Positions 49,334-61,681 of a stretch of DNA of 64,000 nt are shown piece by piece (positions within the stretch are counted from its first letter, which is position 1; the number at the start of each line of letters is the position of its first letter). Origin of the DNA: Clusia tigrina (taxonomy: Eukaryota > Arthropoda > Insecta > Diptera > Clusiidae). The position numbers and the translations under genes are program-made. The notes under the pieces are model-generated. The model did not search any database. It was not told the DNA's origin and saw only the letters and a program-made list of their open reading frames with translations. Location of the stretch: positions 89,512,542 through 89,576,541 of the forward strand of contig OV050032.1 in assembly GCA_920105625.2 (NCBI GenBank), written 5' to 3'.

Positions 49334-52273
49334 GTCCCAAATCAAACACTGATAAAACTTCAAATGGCCCTAACTTCTATACGGTAAGTCCTACACCTAC
49401 CAAAGTTTGCAACATACAAATGCTTGTAACTTTTTACTGGAGCGTCATAAAACCTTGAAATTTTGTGACAATAAAGTACTCGAGCCTCTTGCCAATTTAA
49501 TCTATCGCCAAAAGCTATGCTACCCTTGAGTCCCAAATCAAACACTAATAAAACTTCAAAGGGCCCTAACTTCTATATGGTAAGTCCTACACCGATCAAA
49601 GTTTGCACCATAGAAATGCTTGTAACTTTTTACTGGAGCGTCATAAAACCTTGAAATTTTGTAACAATAAAGAACTCGAGCCTCTTGTCAATTTAAGCTA
49701 TCGCTCAAAGCTATGCTACCCTTGAGTCCCAAATCAAACACTGATAAAACTTCAAATGGTCCTAACTTCTATACGGTACGTCCTACACCTATCAAAGTTT
49801 GCATCATAGAAATGCTTGTAACTTTTTACTGGAGCGTCATAAAACCTTGAAATTTTGTAACAATAAAGAACTCGAGCCTCTTGTCAATTTAAGCTATCGC
49901 TCAAAGCTATGCTACCCTTGAGTCCCAAATCAAACACTGATAAAACTTCAAATGGCCCTAACTTCTATACGGTACGTCCTACACCGATCAAAGTTTGCAA
50001 CATACAAATGCTTCTAACTTTTTACTGGAGCGTCTCAAAACCTTGAAATTTTGTAACAATAAAGTACTCGAGCCTCTTGTCAATTTAAGCTATCGGCCAA
50101 AGCTATGCTACCCTTGAGTCCCAAATCAAACACTGATAAAACTTCAAATGGCCCTAACTTCTATACGGTACGTCCTACACCTATCAAAGTTTGCAACATA
50201 CAAATGCTTGTAACTTTTTACTGGAGCGTCATAAAACCTTGAAATTTTGTGACAATAAAGTACTCGAGCCTCTTGTCAATTTAAGCTATCGCTCAAAGCT
50301 ATGCTACCCTTGAGTCCCAAATCAAACACTGATAAAACTTCAAATGGCCCTAACTTCTATACGGTACGTCCTACACCGATCAAAGTTTGCAACATACAAA
50401 TGCTTCTAACTTTTTACTGGAGCGTCTCAAAACCTTGAAATTTTGTAACAATAAAGTACTCGAGCCTCTTGTCAATTTAAGCTATCGGCCAAAGCTATGC
50501 TACCCTTGAGTCCCAAATCAAACACTGATAAAACTTCAAATGGCCCTAACTTCTATACGGTACGTCCTACACCGATCAAAGTTTGCAACATACAAATGCT
50601 TATAACTTTTTACTGGAGCGTCTCAAAACCTTGAAATTTTGTAACAATAAAGTACTCGAGCCTCTTGTCAATTTAAGCTATCGGCCAAAGCTATGCTACC
50701 CTTGAGTCCCAAATCAAACACTGATAAAACTTCATATGGCCCTAACTTCTATACGGTACGTCCTACACCTATCAAAGTTTGCAACATACAAATGCTTGTA
50801 ACTTTTTACTGGAGCGTCATAAAACCTTGAAATTTTGTGACAATAAAGTACTCGAGCCTCTTGTCAATTTAAGCTATCGCTCAAAGCTATGCTACCCTTG
50901 AGTCCCAAATCAAACACTGATAAAACTTCAAATGGTCCTAACTTCTATACGGTACGTCCTACACCTATCAAAGTTTGCATCATAGAAATGCATGTAACTT
51001 TTTACTGGAGCGTCATAAAACCTTGAAATTTTGTGACAATAAAGTACTCGAGCCTCTTGTCAATTTAAGCTATCGCTCAAAGCTATGCTACCCTTGAGTC
51101 CCAAATCAAACACTGATAAAACTTCAAATGGCCCTAACTTCTATACGGTACGTCCTACACCTATCAAAGTTTGCATCATAGAAATGCTTGTAACTTTTTA
51201 CTGGAGCGTCATAAAACCTTGAAATTTTGTAACAATAAAGAACTCGAGCCTCTTGTCAATTTAAGCTATCGCTCAAAGCTATGCTACCCTTGAGTCCCAA
51301 ATCAAACACTGATAAAACTTCAAATGGCCCTAACTTCTATACGGTACGTCCTACACCTATCAAAGTTTGCATCATAGAAATGCTTGTAACTTTTTACTGG
51401 AGCGTCATAAAACCTTGAAATTTTGTAACAATAAAGTACTCGAGCCTCTTGTCAATTTAAGCTATCGCTCAAAGCTATGCTACCCTTGAGTCCCAAATCA
51501 AACACTGATAAAGCTTCAAATGGCCCTAACTTCTATACGGTACGTCCTACACCTATCAAAGTTTGCAACATACAAATGCTTGTAACTTTTTACTGGAGCG
51601 GCATAAAACCTTGAAATTTTGTAACAATAAAGTACTCGAACCGCTTGTCAATTTAAGCTATCGCTCAAAGCTATGCTACCCTTGAGTCCCAAATCAAACA
51701 CTGATAAAACTTCAAATGGCCCTAACTTCTATACGGTACGTCCTACACCTATCAAAGTTTGCATCATAGAAATGCTTGTAACTTTTTACTGGAGCGTCAT
51801 AAAACCTTGAAATTTTGTAACAATAAAGTACTCGAGCCTCTTGTCAATTTAAGCTATCGCTCAAAGCTATGCTACCCTTGAGTCCCAAATCAAACACTGA
51901 TAAAGCTTCAAATGGCCCTAACTTCTATACGGTACGTCCTACACCTATCAAAGTTTGCAACATACAAATGCTTGTAACTTTTTACTGGAGCGGCATAAAA
52001 CCTTGAAATTTTGTAACAATAAAGTACTCGAACCGCTTGTCAATTTAAGCTATCGCTCAAAGCTATGCTACCCTTGAGTCCCAAATCAAACACTGATAAA
52101 ACTTCAAATGGCCCTAACTTCTATACGGTACGTCCTACACCTATCAAAGTTTGCAAGATACAAATTCTTGTAACTTTTTACTGGAGCGTCATAAAACCTT
52201 GAAATTTTGTAACAATAAAGTACTCGAGCTTCTTGTCAATTTAAGCTATCGCTCAAAGCTATGCTACACTTGA
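49334..52273. repeat. 15-monomer HOR A-B-E'-C-D-C-C-D-E'-F'-F-G-F-G-I (2,940 bp)
   Basis: The first 14 monomers match 42670-45413. Differences noticed are single bases: CACTAATAAA (49546), CTTATAACTT (50602), TTCATATGG (50734), GCATGTAAC (50991). No indel separates the copies. The last seven monomers, E'-F'-F-G-F-G-I (50902-52273), recur again at 56782-58153, so this tail took part in at least two separate rearrangements. Confidence 0.87.
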
Positions 52274-53449
52274 GTCCCAAATCAAACACTGATAAAACTT
52301 CAAATGGCCCTAACTTCTATACGGTAAGTCCTACACCTACCAAAGTTTGCAACATACAAATGCTTGTAACTTTTTACTGGAGCGTCATAAAACCTTGAAA
52401 TTTTGTGACAATAAAGTACTCGAGCCTCTTGCCAATTTAATCTATCGCCAAAAGCTATGCTACCCTTGAGTCCCAAATCAAACACTGATAAAACTTCAAA
52501 GGGCCCTAACTTCTATATGGTAAGTCCTACACCGATCAAAGTTTGCACCATAGAAATGCTTGTAACTTTTTACTGGAGCGTCATAAAACCTTGAAATTTT
52601 GTAACAATAAAGAACTCGAGCCTCTTGTCAATTTAAGCTATCGCTCAAAGCTATGCTACCCTTGAGTCCCAAATCAGACACTGATAAAACTTCAAATGGC
52701 CCTAACTTCTATACGGTACGTCCTACACCGATCAAAGTTTGCAACATACAAATCCTTGTAACTTTTTACTGGAGCGTCATAAAACCTTGAAATTTTGTAA
52801 CAATAAAGTACTCGAGCCTCTTGTCAATTTAAGCTATCGCTCAAAGCTATGCTACCCTTGAGTCCCAAATCAAACACTGATAAAACTTCAAATGGCCCTA
52901 ACTTCTATACGGTACGTCCTACACCTATCAAAGTTTGCATCATAGAAATGCTTGTAACTTTTTACTGGAGCGTCATAAAACCTTGAAATTTTGTAACAAT
53001 AAAGTACTCGAGCCTCTTGTCAATTTAAGCTATCGCTCAAAGCTATGCTACCCTTGAGTCCCAAATCAAACACTGATAAAGCTTCAAATGGCCCTAACTT
53101 CTATACGGTACGTCCTACACCTATCAAAGTTTGCAACATACAAATGCTTGTAACTTTTTACTGGAGCGGCATAAAACCTTGAAATTTTGTAACAATAAAG
53201 TACTCGAACCGCTTGTCAATTTAAGCTATCGCTCAAAGCTATGCTACCCTTGAGTCCCAAATCAAACACTGATAAAACTTCAAATGGCCCTAACTTCTAT
53301 ACGGTACGTCCTACACCTATCAAAGTTTGCAAGATACAAATTCTTGTAACTTTTTACTGGAGCGTCATAAAACCTTGAAATTTTGTAACAATAAAGTACT
53401 CGAGCTTCTTGTCAATTTAAGCTATCGCTCAAAGCTATGCTACACTTGA
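52274..53449. repeat. Short HOR A-B-J-F-G-I (6 monomers, 1,176 bp)
   Basis: J has CAGACACTG. Compared with the 13-mer at 55606, the middle seven monomers (M, L, D, E', F', F, G) are absent while the flanks agree. The simplest reading is an in-register deletion or a gain of monomers elsewhere; the direction cannot be told from this window. Confidence 0.86.
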
Positions 53450-55605
53450 GTCCCAAATCAAACACTGATAAAACTTCAAATGGCCCTAACTTCTATACGG
53501 TAAGTCCTACACCTACCAAAGTTTGCAACATACAAATGCTTGTAACTTTTTACTGGAGCGTCATAAAACCTTGAAATTTTGTGACAATAAAGTACTCGAG
53601 CCTCTTGCCAATTTAATCTATCGCCAAAAGCTATGCTACCCTTGAGTCCCAAATCAAACACTGATAAAACTTCAAAGGGCCCTAACTTCTATATGGTAAG
53701 TCCTACACCGATCAAAGTTTGCACCATAGAAATGCTTGTAACTTTTTACTGGAGCGTCATAAAACCTTGAAATTTTGTAACAATAAAGAACTCGAGCCTC
53801 TTGTCAATTTAAGCTATCGCTCAAAGCTATGCTACCCTTGAGTCCCAAATCAGACACTGATAAAACTTCAAATGGCCCTAACTTCTATACGGTACGTCCT
53901 ACACCGATCAAAGTTTGCAACATACAAATCCTTGTAACTTTTTACTGGAGCGTCATAAAACCTTGAAATTTTGTAACAATAAAGTACTCGAGCCTCTTGT
54001 CAATTTAAGCTATCGCTCAAAGCTATGCTACCCTTGAGTCCCAAATCAAACACTGATAAAACTTCAAATGGCCCTAACTTCTATACGGTACGTCCTACAC
54101 CTATCAAAGTTTGCAACATACAAATGCTTGTAACTTTTTACTGGAGCGTCATAAAACCTTGAAATTTTGTAACAATAAAGTACTCGAGCCTCTTGTCAAT
54201 TTAAGCTATCGCTCAAAGCTATGCTACCCTTGAGTCCCAAATCAAACACTGATAAAACTTTAAATGGCCCTAACTTCTATACGGTACGTCCTACACCTAT
54301 CAAAGTTTGCAACATACAAATGCTTGTAACTTTTTACTGTGGCGTCATAAATCCTTGAAATTTTGTAACAATAAAGTACTCGAGCCTCTTGTCAATTTAA
54401 GCTATCGCTCAAAGCTATGCAACCCTTGAGTCCCAAATCAAACACTGATAAAACTTCAAATGGCCCTAACTTCTATACGGTACGTCCTACACCTATCAAA
54501 GTTTGCAACATACAAATGCTTGTAACTTTTTACTGGAGCGTCATAAAACCTTGAAATTTTGTGACAATAAAGTACTCGAGCCTCTTGTCAATTTAAGCTA
54601 TCGCTCAAAGCTATGCTACCCTTGAGTCCCAAATCAAACACTGATAAAACTTCAAATGGTCCTAACTTCTATACGGTACGTCCTACACCTATCAAAGTTT
54701 GCATCATAGAAATGCTTGTAACTTTTTACTGGAGCGTCATAAAACCTTGAAATTTTGTAACAATAAAGTACTCGAGCCTCTTGTCAATTTAAGCTATCGC
54801 TCAAAGCTATGCTACCCTTGAGTCCCAAATCAAACACTGATAAAGCTTCAAATGGCCCTAACTTCTATACGGTACGTCCTACACCTATCAAAGTTTGCAA
54901 CATACAAATGCTTGTAACTTTTTACTGGAGCGGCATAAAACCTTGAAATTTTGTAACAATAAAGTACTCGAACCGCTTGTCAATTTAAGCTATCGCTCAA
55001 AGCTATGCTACCCTTGAGTCCCAAATCAAACACTGATAAAACTTCAAATGGCCCTAACTTCTATACGGTACGTCCTACACCTATCAAAGTTTGCATCATA
55101 GAAATGCTTGTAACTTTTTACTGGAGCGTCATAAAACCTTGAAATTTTGTAACAATAAAGTACTCGAGCCTCTTGTCAATTTAAGCTATCGCTCAAAGCT
55201 ATGCTACCCTTGAGTCCCAAATCAAACACTGATAAAGCTTCAAATGGCCCTAACTTCTATACGGTACGTCCTACACCTATCAAAGTTTGCAACATACAAA
55301 TGCTTGTAACTTTTTACTGGAGCGGCATAAAACCTTGAAATTTTGTAACAATAAAGTACTCGAACCGCTTGTCAATTTAAGCTATCGCTCAAAGCTATGC
55401 TACCCTTGAGTCCCAAATCAAACACTGATAAAACTTCAAATGGCCCTAACTTCTATACGGTACGTCCTACACCTATCAAAGTTTGCAAGATACAAATTCT
55501 TGTAACTTTTTACTGGAGCGTCATAAAACCTTGAAATTTTGTAACAATAAAGTACTCGAGCTTCTTGTCAATTTAAGCTATCGCTCAAAGCTATGCTACA
55601 CTTGA
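53450..55605. repeat. HOR A-B-J-M-L-D-E'/F-G-F-G-I (11 monomers, 2,156 bp)
   Basis: Starts are 53450 to 55410. It equals the 13-mer at 55606-58153 with two monomers missing, and the missing pair coincides with a chimera at 54626. The D monomer is preceded by GCTATGCAACCC (54421), a private change. Confidence 0.87.
54626..54821. repeat. E'/F chimeric monomer marking a two-monomer deletion
   Basis: The left part is E' (ATGGTCC, GCATCATAG). The right part is F (TGTAAC, AGTACTC), whereas E' copies at 44238, 50902 and 56782 have TGTGAC. In the 13-mer the series E'-F'-F-G is seen; here the chimera is followed directly by G. Crossover between E' and the second F would remove 392 bp and give exactly this. 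Confidence 0.82.
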
Positions 55606-58153
55606 GTCCCAAATCAAACACTGATAAAACTTCAAATGGCCCTAACTTCTATACGGTAAGTCCTACACCTACCAAAGTTTGCAACATACAAATGCTTGTA
55701 ACTTTTTACTGGAGCGTCATAAAACCTTGAAATTTTGTGACAATAAAGTACTCGAGCCTCTTGCCAATTTAATCTATCGCCAAAAGCTATGCTACCCTTG
55801 AGTCCCAAATCAAACACTGATAAAACTTCAAAGGGCCCTAACTTCTATATGGTAAGTCCTACACCGATCAAAGTTTGCACCATAGAAATGCTTGTAACTT
55901 TTTACTGGAGCGTCATAAAACCTTGAAATTTTGTAACAATAAAGAACTCGAGCCTCTTGTCAATTTAAGCTATCGCTCAAAGCTATGCTACCCTTGAGTC
56001 CCAAATCAGACACTGATAAAACTTCAAATGGCCCTAACTTCTATACGGTACGTCCTACACCGATCAAAGTTTGCAACATACAAATCCTTGTAACTTTTTA
56101 CTGGAGCGTCATAAAACCTTGAAATTTTGTAACAATAAAGTACTCGAGCCTCTTGTCAATTTAAGCTATCGCTCAAAGCTATGCTACCCTTGAGTCCCAA
56201 ATCAAACACTGATAAAACTTCAAATGGCCCTAACTTCTATACGGTACGTCCTACACCTATCAAAGTTTGCAACATACAAATGCTTGTAACTTTTTACTGG
56301 AGCGTCATAAAACCTTGAAATTTTGTAACAATAAAGTACTCGAGCCTCTTGTCAATTTAAGCTATCGCTCAAAGCTATGCTACCCTTGAGTCCCAAATCA
56401 AACACTGATAAAACTTTAAATGGCCCTAACTTCTATACGGTACGTCCTACACCTATCAAAGTTTGCAACATACAAATGCTTGTAACTTTTTACTGTGGCG
56501 TCATAAATCCTTGAAATTTTGTAACAATAAAGTACTCGAGCCTCTTGTCAATTTAAGCTATCGCTCAAAGCTATGCTACCCTTGAGTCCCAAATCAAACA
56601 CTGATAAAACTTCAAATGGCCCTAACTTCTATACGGTACGTCCTACACCTATCAAAGTTTGCAACATACAAATGCTTGTAACTTTTTACTGGAGCGTCAT
56701 AAAACCTTGAAATTTTGTGACAATAAAGTACTCGAGCCTCTTGTCAATTTAAGCTATCGCTCAAAGCTATGCTACCCTTGAGTCCCAAATCAAACACTGA
56801 TAAAACTTCAAATGGTCCTAACTTCTATACGGTACGTCCTACACCTATCAAAGTTTGCATCATAGAAATGCTTGTAACTTTTTACTGGAGCGTCATAAAA
56901 CTTTGAAATTTTGTGACAATAAAGTACTCGAGCCTCTTGTCAATTTAAGCTATCGCTCAAAGCTATGCTACCCTTGAGTCCCAAATCAAACACTGATAAA
57001 ACTTCAAATGGCCCTAACTTCTATACGGTACGTCCTACACCTATCAAAGTTTGCATCATAGAAATGCTTGTAACTTTTTACTGGAGCGTCATAAAACCTT
57101 GAAATTTTGTAACAATAAAGAACTCGAGCCTCTTGTCAATTTAAGCTATCGCTCAAAGCTATGCTACCCTTGAGTCCCAAATCAAACACTGATAAAACTT
57201 CAAATGGCCCTAACTTCTATACGGTACGTCCTACACCTATCAAAGTTTGCATCATAGAAATGCTTGTAACTTTTTACTGGAGCGTCATAAAACCTTGAAA
57301 TTTTGTAACAATAAAGTACTCGAGCCTCTTGTCAATTTAAGCTATCGCTCAAAGCTATGCTACCCTTGAGTCCCAAATCAAACACTGATAAAGCTTCAAA
57401 TGGCCCTAACTTCTATACGGTACGTCCTACACCTATCAAAGTTTGCAACATACAAATGCTTGTAACTTTTTACTGGAGCGGCATAAAACCTTGAAATTTT
57501 GTAACAATAAAGTACTCGAACCGCTTGTCAATTTAAGCTATCGCTCAAAGCTATGCTACCCTTGAGTCCCAAATCAAACACTGATAAAACTTCAAATGGC
57601 CCTAACTTCTATACGGTACGTCCTACACCTATCAAAGTTTGCATCATAGAAATGCTTGTAACTTTTTACTGGAGCGTCATAAAACCTTGAAATTTTGTAA
57701 CAATAAAGTACTCGAGCCTCTTGTCAATTTAAGCTATCGCTCAAAGCTATGCTACCCTTGAGTCCCAAATCAAACACTGATAAAGCTTCAAATGGCCCTA
57801 ACTTCTATACGGTACGTCCTACACCTATCAAAGTTTGCAACATACAAATGCTTGTAACTTTTTACTGGAGCGGCATAAAACCTTGAAATTTTGTAACAAT
57901 AAAGTACTCGAACCGCTTGTCAATTTAAGCTATCGCTCAAAGCTATGCTACCCTTGAGTCCCAAATCAAACACTGATAAAACTTCAAATGGCCCTAACTT
58001 CTATACGGTACGTCCTACACCTATCAAAGTTTGCAAGATACAAATTCTTGTAACTTTTTACTGGAGCGTCATAAAACCTTGAAATTTTGTAACAATAAAG
58101 TACTCGAGCTTCTTGTCAATTTAAGCTATCGATCAAAGCTATGCTACACTTGA
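55606..58153. repeat. HOR A-B-J-M-L-D-E'-F'-F-G-F-G-I (13 monomers, 2,548 bp)
   Basis: Head A-B-J-M-L-D matches 53450-54625, and tail E'-F'-F-G-F-G-I matches 50902-52273. It therefore looks like a composite of the two preceding blocks, or the ancestor of both. E' has the private CTTTGAAATTTTGTGAC; the final I has ATCGATC (58131). Confidence 0.87.
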
Positions 58154-60309
58154 GTCCCAAATCAAACACTGATAAAACTTCAAATGGCCCTAACTTCTAT
58201 ACGGTAAGTCCTACACCTACCAAAGTTTGCAACATACAAATGCTTGTAACTTTTTACTGGAGCGTCATAAAACCTTGAAATTTTGTGACAATAAAGTACT
58301 CGAGCCTCTTGCCAATTTAATCTATCGCCAAAAGCTATGCTACCCTTGAGTCCCAAATCAAACACTGATAAAACTTCAAAGGGCCCTAACTTCTATATGG
58401 TAAGTCCTACACCGATCAAAGTTTGCACCATAGAAATGCTTGTAACTTTTTACTGGAGCGTCATAAAACCTTGAAATTTTGTAACAATAAAGAACTCGAG
58501 CCTCTTGTCAATTTAAGCTATCGCTCAAAGCTATGCTACCCTTGAGTCCCAAATCAGACACTGATAAAACTTCAAATGGCCCTAACTTCTATACGGTACG
58601 TCCTACACCGATCAAAGTTTGCAACATACAAATCCTTGTAACTTTTTACTGGAGCGTCATAAAACCTTGAAATTTTGTAACAATAAAGTACTCGAGCCTC
58701 TTGTCAATTTAAGCTATCGCTCAAAGCTATGCTACCCTTGAGCCCCAAATCAAACACTGATAAAACTTCAAATGGCCCTAACTTCTATACGGTACGTCCT
58801 ACACCTATCAAAGTTTGCAACATACAAATGCTTGTAACTTTTTACTGGAGCGTCATAAAACCTTGAAATTTTGTAACAATAAAGTACTCGAGCCTCTTGT
58901 CAATTTAAGCTATCGCTCAAAGCTATGCTACCCTTGAGTCCCAAATCAAACACTGATAAAACTTTAAATGGCCCTAACTTCTATACGGTACGTCCTACAC
59001 CTATCAAAGTTTGCAACATACAAATGCTTGTAACTTTTTACTGTGGCGTCATAAATCCTTGAAATTTTGTAACAATAAAGTACTCGAGCCTCTTGTCAAT
59101 TTAAGCTATCGCTCAAAGCTATGCTACCCTTGAGTCCCAAATCAAACACTGATAAAACTTCAAATGGCCCTAACTTCTATACGGTACGTCCTACACCTAT
59201 CAAAGTTTGCAACATACAAATGCTTGTAACTTTTTACTGGAGCGTCATAAAACCTTGAAATTTTGTGACAATAAAGTACTCGAGCCTCTTGTCAATTTAA
59301 GCTATCGCTCAAAGCTATGCTACCCTTGAGTCCCAAATCAAACACTGATAAAACTTCAAATGGTCCTAACTTCTATACGGTACGTCCTACACCTATCAAA
59401 GTTTGCATCATAGAAATGCTTGTAACTTTTTACTGGAGCGTCATAAAACCTTGAAATTTTGTAACAATAAAGAACTCGAGCCTCTTGTCAATTTAAGCTA
59501 TCGCTCAAAGCTATGCTACCCTTGAGTCCCAAATCAAACACTGATAAAACTTCAAATGGCCCTAACTTATATACGGTACGTCCTACACCGATCAAAGTTT
59601 GCAACATACAAATGCTTCTAACTTTTTACTGGAGCGTCATAAAACCTTGAAATTTTGTAAAAATAAAGTACTCGAGCCTCTTGTCAATTTAAGCTATCGC
59701 TCAAAGCTATGCTACCCTTGAGTCCCAAATCAAACACTGAAAAAACTTCAAATGGCCCTAACTTCTATACGGTACGTCCTACACCTATCAAAGTTTGCAT
59801 CATAGAAATGCTTGCACCTTTTTACTAGAGCGTCATAAAACCTTGAAATTTTGTAACAATAAAGTACTCGAGCCTCTTGTCAATTTAAGCTATCGCTCAA
59901 AGCTATGCTACCCTTGAGTCCCAAATCAAACACTGATAAAGCTTCAAATGGCCCTAACTTCTATACGGTACGTCCTACACCTATCAAAGTTTGCAACATA
60001 CAAATGCTTGTAACTTTTTACTGGAGCGGCATAAAACCTTGAAATTTTGTAACAATAAAGTACTCGAACCGCTTGTCAATTTAAGCTATCGCTCAAAGCT
60101 ATGCTACCCTTGAGTCCCAAATCAAACACTGATAAAACTTCAAATGGCCCTAACTTCTATACGGTACGTCCTACACCTATCAAAGTTTGCATCATAGAAA
60201 TGCTTGTAACTTTTTACTGGAGCGTCATAAAACCTTGAAATTTTGTAACAATAAAGTACTCGAGCCTCTTGTCAATTTAAGCTATCGCTCAAAGCTATGC
60301 TACCCTTGA
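58154..60309. repeat. HOR A-B-J-M-L-D-E'-C'-F''-G-F (11 monomers), copy 1 of a 3,528-bp period
   Basis: C' (59526) combines TAACTTATATACGG, CTTCTAAC and TGTAAAAAT. F'' (59722) has CACTGAAAAAAC and CTTGCACC with CTAGAGCG. These rare marks recur exactly 3,528 bp later at 63054 and 63250. The E' copy ends AGAACTC with TGTAAC, so it is an E'/F' hybrid. A private change is GCCCCAAATC at 58742. Confidence 0.88.
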
Positions 60310-61681
60310 GTCCCAAATCAAACACTGATAAAACTTCAAATGGCCCTAACTTCTATACGGTAAGTCCTACACCTACCAAAGTTTGCAAAATACAAATGCT
60401 TGTAACTTTTTACTGGAGCGTCATAAAACCTTGAAATTTTGTGACAATAAAGTACTCGAGCCTCTTGCCAATTTAATCTATCGCCAAAAGCTATGCTACC
60501 CTTGAGTCCCAAATCAAACACTGATAAAACTTCAAAGGGCCCTAACTTCTATATGGTAAGTCCTACACCGATCAAAGTTTGCACCATAGAAATGCTTGTA
60601 ACTTTTTACTGGAGCGTCATAAAACCTTGAAATTTTGTAACAATAAAGTACTCGAGCCTCTTGTCAATTTAAGCTATCGCTCAAAGCTATGCTACCCTTG
60701 AGTCCCAAATCAAACACTGATAAAACTTCAAATGGCCCTAACTTCTATACGGTACGTCCTACACCGATCAAAGTTTACAACATACAAATGCTTCTAACTT
60801 TTTACTGGAGCGTCTCAAAACCTTGAAATTTTGTAACAATAAAGTACTCGAGCCTCTTGTCAATTTAAGCTATCGGCCAAAGCTATGCTACCCTTGAGTC
60901 CCAAATCAAACACTGATAAAACTTCAAATGGCCCTAACTTCTATACGGTACGTCCTACACCTATCAAAGTTTGCAACATACAAATGCTTGTAACTTTTTA
61001 CTGGAGCGGCATAAAACCTTGAAATTTTGTAACAATAAAGTACTCGAACCGCTTGTCAATTTAAGCTATCGCTCAAAGCTATGCTACCCTTGAGTCCCAA
61101 ATCAAACACTGATAAAACTTCAAATGGCCCTAACTTCTATACGGTACGTCCTACACCTATCAATGTTTGCATCATAGAAATGCTTGTAACTTTTTACTGG
61201 AGCGTCATAAAACCTTGAAATTTTGTAACAATAAAGTACTCGAGCCTCTTGTCAATTTAAGCTATCGCTCAAAGCTATGCTACCCTTGAATCCCAAATCA
61301 AACACTGATAAAACTTCAAATGGCCCTAACTTCTATACGGTACGTCCTACACCTATCAAAGTTTGCAACATACAAATGCTTGTAACTTTTTACTGTGGCG
61401 TCATAAATCCTTGAAATTTTGTAACAATAAAGTACTCGAGCCTCTTGTCAATTTAAGCTATCGCTCAAAGCTATGCTACCCTTGAGTCCCAAATCAAACA
61501 CTGATAAAACTTCAAATGCCCCTAACTTCTATACGGTACGTCCTACACCTATCAAAGTTTGCAAGATACAAATTCTTGTAACTTTTTACTGGAGCGTCAT
61601 AAAACCTTGAAATTTTGTAACAATAAAGTACTCGAGCTTCTTGTCAATTTAAGCTATCGCTCAAAGCTATGCTACCCTTGA
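60310..61681. repeat. HOR A-B-C-G-F-H-I (7 monomers, 1,372 bp)
   Basis: This is a 7-mer of the older C-containing kind, close in content to 783-2154, inserted between two J-type HORs. A has GCAAAATAC, shared with the A at 63838; B has AGTACTC; C has GTTTACAAC; F has CAATGTTTGC; I has AAATGCCCC. F is followed by CTTGAATCCC, the only H in the window starting ATCCC. Confidence 0.86.
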
